Shown here in pieces: positions 52,016 to 60,498 of a stretch of 64,000 nucleotides of DNA. Position 1 is the first letter of the stretch, and every line of letters begins with the position of its first letter. The position numbers and the translations under genes are program-made. The DNA comes from Rubrivivax sp. (GTDB lineage Bacteria > Pseudomonadota > Gammaproteobacteria > Burkholderiales > Burkholderiaceae_C), in NCBI GenBank assembly GCA_027485165.1, contig JAIXRN010000075.1:62001-126000 (forward strand). The letters run 5' to 3'. The notes under the pieces are model-generated. The model made no database searches, had not been told where the DNA came from, and saw only the letters and a list, made by a program, of their open reading frames with translations.

Positions 52016-53311
52016 CTACCAGCCCAGCTGATGAAAGATGACGGTGGTCGCGGCGGCCGCGGCCGACAGCCAGACGATGGCCTGCACCACCGCGTCGGTG
52101 GTGGCGCGGCCCACGCCCTGGGCGCTGCGTTCGGCGTGCAGGCCCTGGCAGCAACCCGCCAGCCCCACCAGCAGGCCGTACAGCAAGCCCTTGAACACAC
52201 CAATGGCGACATGGGTGAGGGTCAGCGCGTCGATGCTGCGCGCCAGGTATTCGCGCGGGGCCACGCCGTAGATGCCCACTGACACCAGGCCCCCGGCCAG
52301 CGCGCCGCCGGCGGCGCCCAGCACCGTCAGCAGCGGGGCCGCCAGCAGCAGGGCCAGCAGGCGCGGCAGCACCAGGTGGTCCACCGGGTCCACGCCCAGG
52401 CAGCACAGCGCGTCGATTTCTTCGTTGCCGCGCATGGTGGCCAGCTGGGCCGCAAAAGCCGCACCCACGCGCCCGGCCAGCACGATGCCCACCACCAGCG
52501 CGCCGATCTCGCGCACTTCGCCGATCGACACCAGCGGGGCCACGAAGGACTGCGCGCCGAACAGTTCCAGCTGCGCACCGCCCATGTAGGCCAGGATCAG
52601 CCCGACCAGGGCGCTGACCAGCAGCACGATGGGCAGGCTGCGCGGGCCGACCTGTTCGAACTGGAACGCGATGTCGGCCAGGCGCAGCCTGCTGCGCTGG
52701 CCCGGCGCAACACGGCCGGCCGGCGTGACGATGGCTGACAGCGCCGTGCGCCAGGCACCCTGTGCCGCCAGCAGCACCTGGCCCAGGAAGTTCAGCGTCT
52801 GCTGCTGGCGCTGCCAGGACAGGGCCGCGGCGCGGCCCAGCTGTGCCAGCCAGGTGCTGTTCGCGGGCGCGCCAGCAGCCCCTGGCGCTGCGGGCATGGC
52901 TTGCGCCAGCGCAGCCTCCAGGCCTGTGCGCGCCGGGGTGGGCAGCGCCTGAAGGTCGAGCTGGGCGCCAGCGGCCGAAGCGCGCTGCAGCACCGGCCAC
53001 AGCCAGGCAGGCAGCCGCGCGTCGCTGGCCTGCAAGCCGTCGGCAGCCACGCGCAGCTGCGCCAGGCCAGCGAGCTGCTGCGCCGTGGGCGCCGCGGGCA
53101 GCGGGCCAGCCTGCCAGTCGCCGGCCAGCTGCAGGGTCGCACTGTCGCCGTGCCGGTCCAGCTGCGCCTGCGCGCCGGGCTTGGGGCCGCGGCGCAGCCT
53201 GATGGCCCACGGCCGGCGCGGGGGCGAGGCCTCCCGGGCAGGACTGGCAGAACCCGCTGGCGGGGTGGCCAGGCTGCAGGTGGTCGTGGGGGTGAAGGGA
53301 TGGCCCGGCAC
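52016..53311 (-). CDS. mlaE: MlaE-type permease with N-terminal STAS-like segment
   Basis: A 431-residue permease of the MlaE family. The C-terminal domain (about residues 205-430) has five hydrophobic helices with ALVGLILAYMGGAQLELFGAQ, FVAPLVSIGEVREIGALVVG (MlaE signature) and GVDPVDHLVLPRLLALLLAAPLL (described by its core VDPVDHLVLPRLLA). Residues 60-160 look like a STAS/MlaB fold (DSATLQLAGDWQAG, LRVAADGLQASDARLPAWL), fused to the permease as in some Gram-negative MlaE proteins. I set the start at GTG 53311, 4 nt after the hydrolase stop (TGA-AGCC-GTG), which suggests coupling. An open frame continues farther upstream but opposes the hydrolase. Confidence 0.86.
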   Translation of the reverse strand: MPGHPFTPTTTCSLATPPAGSASPAREASPPRRPWAIRLRRGPKPGAQAQLDRHGDSATLQLAGDWQAGPLPAAPTAQQLAGLAQLRVAADGLQASDARLPAWLWPVLQRASAAGAQLDLQALPTPARTGLEAALAQAMPAAPGAAGAPANSTWLAQLGRAAALSWQRQQQTLNFLGQVLLAAQGAWRTALSAIVTPAGRVAPGQRSRLRLADIAFQFEQVGPRSLPIVLLVSALVGLILAYMGGAQLELFGAQSFVAPLVSIGEVREIGALVVGIVLAGRVGAAFAAQLATMRGNEEIDALCCLGVDPVDHLVLPRLLALLLAAPLLTVLGAAGGALAGGLVSVGIYGVAPREYLARSIDALTLTHVAIGVFKGLLYGLLVGLAGCCQGLHAERSAQGVGRATTDAVVQAIVWLSAAAAATTVIFHQLGW

Positions 53312-53315
53312 GGCT

Positions 53316-54350
53316 TCAGCGCAGTTGCAGGCTCGCCGGCTGCGCGGGTGGGGCCGTTGCGGTCGGGCTGGAACCCGGTATGCCCTGGGGCACAGGGCGG
53401 GGCATCGGCAGGCCGTCCATGAAGCGGCACAGCGCGGCGTCGAAGTCGTCAGGCATTTCGAAGTGCGGCATGGCGCCACTGTCGAAGATGCGGCGCTGCA
53501 GGCGCCAGGTGCCGCCGCCGGCTGCAGTGCCGGTGCTGTCGGGGCAGGCACCGAAGTCGGTGAAGGCGCCCTGCGAACCCTGGGCCACCCACACCGGCAG
53601 CGGCAGGGCGCGGTAGCGTTCGATGATGCCGCGGGTGAACAGCGCGCCGGCCACGAAGTCCAGCGGCGCGTGCCGCGCACCCGGCTGGCTGGCGCAGCGC
53701 AGGCCGTGCGTCAGCAGGCGCGGGTCCCGTTCGCGCGTGCCCCAGCTGCGCGCCAGGAAAGCCTGCATCACCGGCCGCCAGGTCAGCAGCTGGTACAGCC
53801 CGGGGCCGACGCTGGGCTGCCGCAGCAGCCGGCGCACCCAGGGCCGGCAGCGCGTGCGCCCCTGAGCAAAACGTTCGCCGACACGGCGGTCTTCCATGCC
53901 GGTGGGGCTGACCAGGGTGAGCGACCGCACGCGTGCCGGCTGGGCCAGTGCGGCCTGGGTGGCGAATTCGCAGCCCAGCGACAGCGCCAGCAGGTCGACC
54001 TGCGGCGCCCCGATGGCGCTGATCACGGCCAGGATGGCAGCGCTCATCTGCAGCGGCGTGTAGTCGCGCTCGGGTCGGTCGGAAGCGCCGAAGCCGGGCA
54101 GGTCCAGCGCCACCACGCGGCGGTGGCGCGACTGGCGCAGCATCACCGGTTCCATCTCGAAGGCACTGGCGCAGGCGTTGACGCTGTGCACCAGCAGCAG
54201 CGGCACGCTGCCGGCTGCCATCAGGCCCGGGCTGCCGCTGTCGTAAACCGCCACCTGCAGCCCGGCCACGGGGATGCGGCGCATCGCCCAGGGCAGTGAA
54301 GGCACGATGACGGGGGGCGTTGCGACAGGTTCGGCGGGTAGGCGGGGCAT
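53316..54350 (-). CDS. Alpha/beta hydrolase linked to the lipid transport operon
   Basis: A 344-residue alpha/beta-hydrolase fold protein. The oxyanion region is LLLVHSVNACASAFEM (H-S in place of HG), with RRVVALDLPGFGASDRPE next, and the nucleophile elbow is LALSLGCEF, giving Ala-x-Ser-x-Gly instead of Gly-x-Ser-x-Gly. The catalytic Asp and His are expected in the DFGACPDSTG and AMPHFEMPDD parts. There is no signal peptide. It is first in the mlaE-F-D-pqiC operon and 4 nt before mlaE, so it probably modifies a lipid or acyl ester connected with the transport. Substrate unknown. Confidence 0.86.
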   Translation of the reverse strand: MPRLPAEPVATPPVIVPSLPWAMRRIPVAGLQVAVYDSGSPGLMAAGSVPLLLVHSVNACASAFEMEPVMLRQSRHRRVVALDLPGFGASDRPERDYTPLQMSAAILAVISAIGAPQVDLLALSLGCEFATQAALAQPARVRSLTLVSPTGMEDRRVGERFAQGRTRCRPWVRRLLRQPSVGPGLYQLLTWRPVMQAFLARSWGTRERDPRLLTHGLRCASQPGARHAPLDFVAGALFTRGIIERYRALPLPVWVAQGSQGAFTDFGACPDSTGTAAGGGTWRLQRRIFDSGAMPHFEMPDDFDAALCRFMDGLPMPRPVPQGIPGSSPTATAPPAQPASLQLR

Positions 54351-54576
54351 GTTTTGGCAGAAGCGTCAGGCGATGCCGCTAGCCTGGGCCAGGGCCCGCC
54401 CGGCGCGCGTCGGACCGGGTGGCTGCTGCGCGTAGGCCGCTTCCCACGGCGGGGCCTTCCAGGCGCGATACGCTTGCGGGCATGCCACAGTGCCCTGCTG
54501 CGGCTTTGATGACCGCACCGGCGCTGGGCTTGCGTGTTTGCGCATCATCCCGCCGACCCCCAACGAGGAACCCCCG

Positions 54577-55074
54577 ATGGCACAACTCAACGTCAATGGC
54601 CGCGCCCTGCGCCACGATGCCGAACCCGACACCCCGCTGCTGTGGGTGCTGCGCGAACAGCTGGGCCTGACCGGCACGAAGTACGGCTGCGGCATCGCCC
54701 AGTGCGGTGCCTGCACCGTGCACATCGACGGCAACCCGGTGCGCAGCTGCGTGCTGCCCATTTCGGCCGTGCAGCCGGGGGCGAAGATCACCACCATCGA
54801 AGGCATCGCCCCCGACCCCGTGGGCGCCGCCCTGCAGAAGGCCTGGGTGGCCAACGACGTGCCGCAATGCGGCTACTGCCAGAGCGGCATGATCATGGCC
54901 GCGACGGCGCTGCTGAAGGCCAAGCCAAAGCCGTCTGACGCCGACATCGACGCGGCCATCACCAACATCTGCCGCTGCGGTACCTACAACCGCGTGCGCG
55001 CCGCTATCAAGGAAGCCGCCGGCGGCCCCAAGACGGCCGGCCTGGACATCATCCACATCGTGAGGGCTGTCTGA
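54577..55074 (+). CDS. iorA: (2Fe-2S) subunit of a molybdenum hydroxylase (IorA-like)
   Basis: A 165-residue iron-sulfur subunit. The N-terminal plant-type ferredoxin domain has Cys38, Cys43, Cys46 (CGIAQCGAC) and Cys58; the C-terminal helical domain binds the second cluster with Cys98, Cys101 (QCGYCQSGM), Cys132 and Cys134 (CRCGTY). This is the two-cluster layout of xanthine-dehydrogenase-family small subunits. It has no signal peptide and would be exported as a complex with the Tat-targeted IorB. GAGGA sits 10 bp before the ATG. Its stop overlaps the iorB start by one base. The substrate is unknown; relatives oxidise N-heterocycles or aldehydes. Confidence 0.93.
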   Translation: MAQLNVNGRALRHDAEPDTPLLWVLREQLGLTGTKYGCGIAQCGACTVHIDGNPVRSCVLPISAVQPGAKITTIEGIAPDPVGAALQKAWVANDVPQCGYCQSGMIMAATALLKAKPKPSDADIDAAITNICRCGTYNRVRAAIKEAAGGPKTAGLDIIHIVRAV

Positions 55075-57323
55075 TGAGCACCGTCATGAACAGCACGATG
55101 TCACGCCGCGGCTTCATCGCCAGCGTGGGCAGCACGGCCGCCGCTGCGGGCGGCTTCACGCTGGGCTTCCACGTGCCGGCGCTGGCACAGACGGCAGGGG
55201 CACAGACGGCAGGGGCGCCGCAACGCGACGAACTGCAGGAACTGAACGCCTGGGTGGTGGTGCGGCCTGACGACACCGTCGTCATCCGCATCGCCCGTAG
55301 CGAAATGGGTCAGGGCACCCTGACCGGCCTGGCCCAGCTGGTGGCCGAGGAACTGGACTGCGACTGGGCCCGCGTCACGACCGAATACCCGACGCCGGGC
55401 CAGAACCTGGCGCGCAAGCGTGTGTGGGGCAACTTCAGCACCGGCGGCAGCCGTGGCATCCGCGAGAGCCAGGACTACGTGCGCAAGGGCGGCGCCGCGG
55501 CCCGCATGATGCTGGTGCAGGCGGCGGCCAACACCTGGCAGGTGCCGGCTGCGGAATGCCGCGTGGCCAAAGGCGTGATCACCCACCCCGCCAGCAACCG
55601 GCGCACCACGTATGGCGCGATGACGGGTGCGGCCGCCCAGCTGCCCGTGCCCACAGAAGTGGCGCTGAAGGACCCGAAGACCTGGCAGATCGCCGGCCAG
55701 CGGCTGGCGCGGCTGGACACGGTGGAAAAGACCAACGGCAGCATCGTCTACGGCAGCGACCTGAAGCTGCCCGGGCTGCTGAATGCCGCCATCGCGGCCT
55801 GCCCGGTGTTCGGCGGCAAGCTGCGCGGCTTCGACGCCGCCACTGTTGCCACCCGGCCCGGTGTGAAGAAGGTGGTGCGGGTCGGCGACAACGCCGTGGC
55901 CGTGGTGGCCGACACCTGGTGGCACGCGAAGAAGGCGCTGGACGCGCTGCCCATCGACTGGGACCTGGGCGCCCACGCCAAGGTGCAGCAGGCCGACATC
56001 GAAGCCACGCTGAAGGCCGGCCTGACGGCCGAACAAGCCGTGGTGGGCAACCAGAACGAAGCCGGCAAGGACATCCGCGCCGCCATGGCCCGCAGCGCAC
56101 GCACGCTGGACGCGGTGTATTCGTACCCGTTCCAGAACCACGCGACGATGGAGACCATGAACGCGACGGTGCGCTACACGCCCGAGCGCTGCGAGGTCTG
56201 GACGCCGACGCAGAACGGCGAAGCCGCGCTGGCCGCGGCGTCTGAAGCTTCGGGCCTGCCGCCGGCGCAGTGCGAGGTCTACAAGCTGCCGCTGGGCGGT
56301 GGCTTCGGTCGGCGCGGCGCGGTGCACGACTGGGTGCGCCAGGCCGTCGTGATCGCGAAAGAGACGGCCAAGGAATTCCCCGGCACGCCGGTGAAGCTGA
56401 TGTGGTCGCGCGAAGAAGACATGACGCAGGGGCGCTACCACCCCATCACCCAGTGCAAGCTGCAGGCCGGGCTGGACGACAAGGGGCAGATCACGGCGCT
56501 GCACATGCGCATCAGCGGGCAGTCCATCCTGGCTGGGGTGTTTCCGCAGAACGTGCGCGACGGCAAGGACCCGGTGGTCTTCCAGGGCCTGAACGAAGGC
56601 GGCGGCGAAGCCATGATCGGCTACAGCTTCCCGGCCCTGCTGGTGGACCACGCCATGCGCAACCCGCATGTGCCACCGGGCTTCTGGCGCGGCGTGAACC
56701 TGAACCAGAACGCGATCTACCTGGAATGCTTCCTGGACGAGATCGCCCACGCCACCAAGCAGGACCCGCTGGCCCTGCGCCGCAGCCTGATGGCCAAGCA
56801 CCCCAAGCACCTGGCGGTGCTGAACGCCGCGGCAGAACGCGCCGGCTGGGACAAGCCGGCGCCCAACGTGGGCGGGCAGAAGGTGTTCCGCGGCATCGCG
56901 CAGACGCACGGCTTCGGCAGCTATGTGGCGGCAGCGGCCGAGGTCTCGGTCAGCAACGCGGGCGAGCTGAAGATCCACCGGATCGTCGCGGCCACCGACT
57001 GCGGCCACGCCGTGAACCCGCAGCAGATCGAAGCCCAGGTCGAGGGCAGCTTTGCCTACGGTCTGACGGCCGCGTTGTACGGCGCCTGCACGGTGCAGGA
57101 CGGCCGCATCGCGCAGGCCAACTTCGACACCTACCCGATGCTGCGCATCGCCCAGATGCCCAAGGTGGAAACGGTGATCGTGCCCAGCGGCGGCTTCTGG
57201 GGCGGCGTGGGCGAACCCACCATCGCCGTGGCTGCGCCGGCGGTGCTGAACGCCATCTTCGCGGCCACCGGCAAGCGCATCCGCGACCTGCCGTTGGCCG
57301 GGCAGAACCTGAAGCGGGCGTGA
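55074..57323 (+). CDS. iorB: Molybdopterin-binding subunit of molybdenum hydroxylase (IorB-like), Tat-exported
   Basis: A 749-residue catalytic subunit of the isoquinoline-1-oxidoreductase/aldehyde-dehydrogenase type. The N-terminus SRRGFIASVGSTAAAAGGF is a Tat signal, so folded cofactor-loaded enzyme is exported to the periplasm. Cofactor motifs: GQGTLTGLAQLVAEEL, GGGFGRRGAVHDW, QSILAGVFPQNV and, near the C-terminus, FWGGVGEPTIAVAAPAVLNA with the catalytic Glu after GVG. Substrates are oxidised by hydroxylation with water as oxygen donor; electrons go through IorA. No FAD subunit is encoded, so a cytochrome acceptor is expected. The next gene, soxX, starts within its stop codon (GTGA). Confidence 0.94.
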   Translation: MSTVMNSTMSRRGFIASVGSTAAAAGGFTLGFHVPALAQTAGAQTAGAPQRDELQELNAWVVVRPDDTVVIRIARSEMGQGTLTGLAQLVAEELDCDWARVTTEYPTPGQNLARKRVWGNFSTGGSRGIRESQDYVRKGGAAARMMLVQAAANTWQVPAAECRVAKGVITHPASNRRTTYGAMTGAAAQLPVPTEVALKDPKTWQIAGQRLARLDTVEKTNGSIVYGSDLKLPGLLNAAIAACPVFGGKLRGFDAATVATRPGVKKVVRVGDNAVAVVADTWWHAKKALDALPIDWDLGAHAKVQQADIEATLKAGLTAEQAVVGNQNEAGKDIRAAMARSARTLDAVYSYPFQNHATMETMNATVRYTPERCEVWTPTQNGEAALAAASEASGLPPAQCEVYKLPLGGGFGRRGAVHDWVRQAVVIAKETAKEFPGTPVKLMWSREEDMTQGRYHPITQCKLQAGLDDKGQITALHMRISGQSILAGVFPQNVRDGKDPVVFQGLNEGGGEAMIGYSFPALLVDHAMRNPHVPPGFWRGVNLNQNAIYLECFLDEIAHATKQDPLALRRSLMAKHPKHLAVLNAAAERAGWDKPAPNVGGQKVFRGIAQTHGFGSYVAAAAEVSVSNAGELKIHRIVAATDCGHAVNPQQIEAQVEGSFAYGLTAALYGACTVQDGRIAQANFDTYPMLRIAQMPKVETVIVPSGGFWGGVGEPTIAVAAPAVLNAIFAATGKRIRDLPLAGQNLKRA

Positions 57324-57760
57324 CGGCCAGGCTGGCCATCGCCCTGCTGGCGGCCTTGGCCAGCCTGCCCGCCGCGGCCTACAACGTGGTGGACGACGGC
57401 ATCCCGCAGCCGCTGACGGCCACGCCGGGCGATGCCCAGCGCGGGCGCGCCATCGTCGCGCAGCGGCAGGCGGGCCTGTGCCTGCTGTGCCACAGCGGGC
57501 CGATTCCTGAAGAGCGCTTCCAGGGCAACCTGGCGCCGCCGCTGGACGGCGCGGGCGCGCGCTACACGGCCGCGCAGCTGCGCCTGCGCATCGCCAACAG
57601 CCGGCACCTGAACCCCGCCAGCCTGATGCCCACTTTCCACGCCCTGCCCGACAGCGCACAGGAAGACCGCCAGCGCGTGGCCGCCGCCTGGCGCGGGCAG
57701 CCGATCCTGAACGCCCAGCAGGTGGAAGACGTGCTGGCCTATCTGCAAACCCTGAAGTAA
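57320..57760 (+). CDS. soxX: SoxX-like c-type cytochrome
   Basis: A 146-residue exported cytochrome: signal peptide VTARLAIALLAALASLPAAA and one haem site C54-L-L-C57-H58 (AGLCLLCHSG). Met103 in ASLMPTFHALP is the likely axial ligand. The arrangement ...GDAQRGRAIV... and ...NSRHLNPASLMPTFHAL... matches SoxX, which forms the SoxXA complex. Start GTG 57320 overlaps the iorB stop (GTGA), so translation is coupled to the molybdenum hydroxylase. Besides SoxXA, it might take electrons from IorAB; that is inference from the gene order. Confidence 0.88.
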   Translation: MTARLAIALLAALASLPAAAYNVVDDGIPQPLTATPGDAQRGRAIVAQRQAGLCLLCHSGPIPEERFQGNLAPPLDGAGARYTAAQLRLRIANSRHLNPASLMPTFHALPDSAQEDRQRVAAAWRGQPILNAQQVEDVLAYLQTLK

Positions 57761-57764
57761 GCCC

Positions 57765-58208
57765 ATGCCGCGCCGCCGCCATCTGCTGCAAGCCGCCACC
57801 GGCCTGGTGGCGGTGTCCGCCTGGCCCCTGGCCCAGGCCAGCCCCGAGAGCTTGCGCGCCGCCGTGGTGGCGCTGACAGGCGGCGCCCCGGTGCAGACCG
57901 GCCGTGTGCAGATCGACATCGCCAGCCTGGTGGACAACGGCAACACCGTGCCTGTGCAGGTGGACGTGAGCAGCCCCATGACGGCGGCCGACCACGTGCG
58001 GCGCATCGCGCTGTTCAGCGAAGCCAACCCGCAGCCCGAAGTGGCGGTGTTCGAACTCGGCCCGCACAACGGGCTGGCGCGCGTGGCCACCCGGCTGCGG
58101 CTGGCCACGTCGCAGCGCGTGCTGGCGCTGGCGCAGATGAACGACGGCAGCTGGTGGCAGGCGCAGGCCGATGTCATCGTCACCCTGGCCGCCTGCATCG
58201 AAGGCTGA
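57765..58208 (+). CDS. soxY: SoxY-like sulfur carrier protein with altered C-terminus
   Basis: A 147-residue protein with a Tat-like signal (MPRRRHLLQAATGLVAV) and a SoxY fold: GRVQIDIASLVDNGNTVPVQV, SSPMTAADHVRRIALFSEANPQPEVAVF, RVLALAQMNDGSWW. In classical SoxY the sulfur substrate is carried on a Cys in a C-terminal GGCGG swinging arm. Here the end is VTLAACIEG: Cys144 is kept but its glycines are replaced. The carrier role is thus possible but the arm would be stiffer. It begins 4 bp after soxX and is followed by soxZ. Confidence 0.86.
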   Translation: MPRRRHLLQAATGLVAVSAWPLAQASPESLRAAVVALTGGAPVQTGRVQIDIASLVDNGNTVPVQVDVSSPMTAADHVRRIALFSEANPQPEVAVFELGPHNGLARVATRLRLATSQRVLALAQMNDGSWWQAQADVIVTLAACIEG

Positions 58209-58224
58209 AAGCGCGAGCATCCTG

Positions 58225-58557
58225 ATGAGCACACCCCCGCTTCGGGCCCTGGTGAACCTGCCGCGCAGCATCGCGCGCGGCGATGTCGTGGAAGTGCGCG
58301 CCACGCTGGGCCATCCGAACGAAAGCGGCCACCGCCGTGGCAGCGGCGGCGAGATGCTGCCGCGCAGCATCGTGCGGCGGGTGGAAGCGCGGCTGGACGG
58401 CGTGCTGGTGTTCGCCGCCGACCTTCACGCCGCGATTGCCGCCAACCCCTACGTGGCCTTCCGCTTGCGCGCCGTGGCCAGCGGCAGCCTGGTGGTCAAC
58501 TGGCGGGGTGACGACGGCCTGACGCACAGCGAAACCGTACCCTTCGTGGTGAGCTAG
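58225..58557 (+). CDS. soxZ: SoxZ-like sulfur carrier partner
   Basis: A 110-residue beta-sandwich protein that dimerises with SoxY. Family elements: NLPRSIARGDVVEVRATLGHPNESGHRR, GGEMLPRSIVRRVEARLDG, FAADLHAAIAANPYVAFRLRA and the end LTHSETVPFVVS. It has no signal peptide, as is normal, since SoxZ is exported with SoxY. ATG 58225 is 16 bp after the soxY stop. Its TAG overlaps the soxA GTG by one base. Confidence 0.92.
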   Translation: MSTPPLRALVNLPRSIARGDVVEVRATLGHPNESGHRRGSGGEMLPRSIVRRVEARLDGVLVFAADLHAAIAANPYVAFRLRAVASGSLVVNWRGDDGLTHSETVPFVVS

Positions 58558-59309
58558 TGCCGCGAGCCGGCGCCCTGCTGCTGGCCGCCTGGGCCATGTT
58601 GGCGATGGCGAGCCTGGCGGCAGCCGCACCGCCTGACCCGCGCCGCAGCGGCCTGCTGGACATGCAGCCCGCCACCCAGGCGCTGCAGCGCGACGACGGC
58701 CAGAACCCCGGCTGGCTGTGGCTGAAGGGCGGCGAGCAGACCTTCCAGCGCGATTGCCACGCCTGCCACGCCGCCGCCAGCCTGCGCGGCGTGGCCCCGC
58801 GCTACCCGGCCTGGGACGATGTGCTGGGCAAGCCCGTGACGCTGCAGGGCCGCATCCAGCAATGCCGCGTGCGGCATCTGAAGGCCCCGCCCTGGGCCGC
58901 TGAGGACGACACCTTGCTGGGCCTGGAAGCCCATGTCGCTTACGCGTCGCGCGGCCAGCCCATCGCCCCACCGGCCGACGCCCGCCTGCAGCCCTGGCGC
59001 CAGCGCGGCGAAGCGCTGTTCCGCCAGCCGCTGGGTCAGCTGGGCCTGAGCTGCGCGCAATGCCACGACGCGCACGCCGGCGGGCGCCTGGCCGGCAGCA
59101 CCATCCCCCAGGGCCACCCCACGGGCTACCCGCTGTACCGGCTGGAATGGCAGGGCCTGGGGTCGCTGCAGCGCCGGCTGCGCAACTGCATGACCGGGGT
59201 ACGGGCCGAGCCCTTCGCCCCGGGCTCTGACGCGTTCACCGCGCTGGAGCTCTACCTGATGCAGCGTGCCGCGGGCATGCCGCTAGAAACCCCGGCGGTG
59301 CGGCCGTAG
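58557..59309 (+). CDS. soxA: SoxA-like dihaem c-type cytochrome
   Basis: A 250-residue exported cytochrome that with SoxX couples sulfur substrates to SoxY. Signal peptide ends near ASLAAAA. It holds two haem motifs, C67-HAC-H71 (DCHACHAAAS) and C166-AQC-H170 (SCAQCHDAHAG); Cys103 and Cys211 (LRNCMTGVRAEPF) are candidates for the axial Cys ligands, Cys211 matching the active-site persulfide. So the dihaem form of SoxA, not the monohaem one, is present. GTG 58557 overlaps the soxZ stop (TAGTG). It ends the sox set; no soxB, soxC or soxD gene follows. Confidence 0.9.
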   Translation: MPRAGALLLAAWAMLAMASLAAAAPPDPRRSGLLDMQPATQALQRDDGQNPGWLWLKGGEQTFQRDCHACHAAASLRGVAPRYPAWDDVLGKPVTLQGRIQQCRVRHLKAPPWAAEDDTLLGLEAHVAYASRGQPIAPPADARLQPWRQRGEALFRQPLGQLGLSCAQCHDAHAGGRLAGSTIPQGHPTGYPLYRLEWQGLGSLQRRLRNCMTGVRAEPFAPGSDAFTALELYLMQRAAGMPLETPAVRP

Positions 59310-59318
59310 AGTGCGCGC

Positions 59319-59906
59319 ATGCACGCCACCCCTCCCGTCATCGACCCCCTCACAGCCACCCGCGCGTGGCTGGAAGCCGCCGTCATCGGCCTGAATCTGT
59401 GCCCCTTCGCCAAGGCCATGCACGCCAGGGGCCGCATCCGCTGGGTGCTGTGCGAAGCCACCGACACCGGAGCCCTGCTGCACACCCTGGTGCAGGAACT
59501 GCAGCACCTGGCTGAAGCCGATCCGCAGGACGTGGACACCACGCTGGTCGTGCACCCGCAGGTGCTGGGCGACTTCCTGGACTACAACGACTTCCTGGAC
59601 GTGGCCGACGCGGCGCTGGCCGAACTGAACCTGGAAGGCGTGATCCAGATCGCCAGCTTCCACCCCGACTATCAATTCGCCGGCACCGAGCCCGACGACA
59701 TCGAGAACTGCACCAACCGTTCGCCCTTCCCCACCCTGCACCTGCTGCGCGAAGCCAGCATCGACGCTGCGGTCGCCGCGTTCCCTGAACCCGAGGCGAT
59801 CTTCGAGACCAACCAGGCCACGCTGCAGCGCCTGGGCTGGGCCGGCTGGCATGCCTTGCGGGGCCAGGCGCCACGCGGGCAGAATGAAGTCGACGCCACT
59901 GAATGA
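59319..59906 (+). CDS. DUF1415 family protein
   Basis: A 195-residue soluble protein of the DUF1415 family, common in beta- and gammaproteobacteria: TRAWLEAAVIGLNLCPFAKAM, VHPQVLGDFLDYNDFLDVAD, GVIQIASFHPDYQFAGTEPDD and NRSPFPTLHLLREASID. Two conserved stretches carry Cys (NLCPFAKA and ENCTNRSP). No signal peptide. It starts 9 bp after the soxA stop and overlaps the DUF2059 start, so it may be part of the sox transcript. Function unknown. Confidence 0.9.
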   Translation: MHATPPVIDPLTATRAWLEAAVIGLNLCPFAKAMHARGRIRWVLCEATDTGALLHTLVQELQHLAEADPQDVDTTLVVHPQVLGDFLDYNDFLDVADAALAELNLEGVIQIASFHPDYQFAGTEPDDIENCTNRSPFPTLHLLREASIDAAVAAFPEPEAIFETNQATLQRLGWAGWHALRGQAPRGQNEVDATE

Positions 59907-60484
59907 GCACCGCCATGCCCCGCATTGCCACCGCCCTGCCCGCCCCAGCTGGGGCCGCCCGGTTCGCCCGGCCCCGCCGAACCCTGGCCGCTGTCGCCGC
60001 CGCCGCCTGCCTGGCGCTGCTGCCAGCACACCCCGTTCTGGCCGCGGAGCCGACAACCGAGACGGTGGAAAAACTGCTGGTGGTGACGAAGTCGCAGGTC
60101 CTGGTCGAACAGATGTACGGCTACTTTGAAGGCGCGATGCGTGCCGGCATGCAGCAGGCCCTGGGCGGCCAGCGGCTGACCGACAAGCAGCAGGCCGTGC
60201 TGGACCGCGCGCCGGCGGAATTTGCCGCCGTGCTGCGGCAGGAACTGTCGTGGGACAAGATACGCCCCATCCAGGTGGGCATCTACCGCGAGACCTTCAC
60301 GCAGGACGAGATCAACGGCCTGATCGCCTTCTACGAAAGCCCGGTGGGCAAGGCCTTCGTCGACAAGATGCCGGCCGTGATGCAACGGTCCAACCAGCTG
60401 ATGCAGGTGCTGGCCGCGCCCATGGCCGAGAAGATGCGCGCTGCGATGGAACGCGCCGTCGCCGAAGCCCGGTCGCCCGGCTGA
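59903..60484 (+). CDS. DUF2059 domain-containing exported protein
   Basis: A 193-residue protein with a signal peptide (cleavage near HPVLAAE, about residue 48) and a DUF2059 domain at about residues 95-180: LDRAPAEFAAVLRQELSWDKI, IYRETFTQDEINGLIAFYESPVGKAFVDKMP. The domain is all-helical and found in periplasmic proteins of unknown function. It overlaps the preceding gene by 4 bp (ATGA). Confidence 0.88.
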   Translation: MSTAMPRIATALPAPAGAARFARPRRTLAAVAAAACLALLPAHPVLAAEPTTETVEKLLVVTKSQVLVEQMYGYFEGAMRAGMQQALGGQRLTDKQQAVLDRAPAEFAAVLRQELSWDKIRPIQVGIYRETFTQDEINGLIAFYESPVGKAFVDKMPAVMQRSNQLMQVLAAPMAEKMRAAMERAVAEARSPG

Positions 60485-60498
60485 GCTGCACCTCCGCG

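Noticed and set aside
55101..58370. 1089-codon minus-strand frame across iorB and the sox genes
   Set aside because: Repetitive Ala/Gly/Arg/His composition and no domain; the plus strand holds a coupled operon with clear cofactor motifs.
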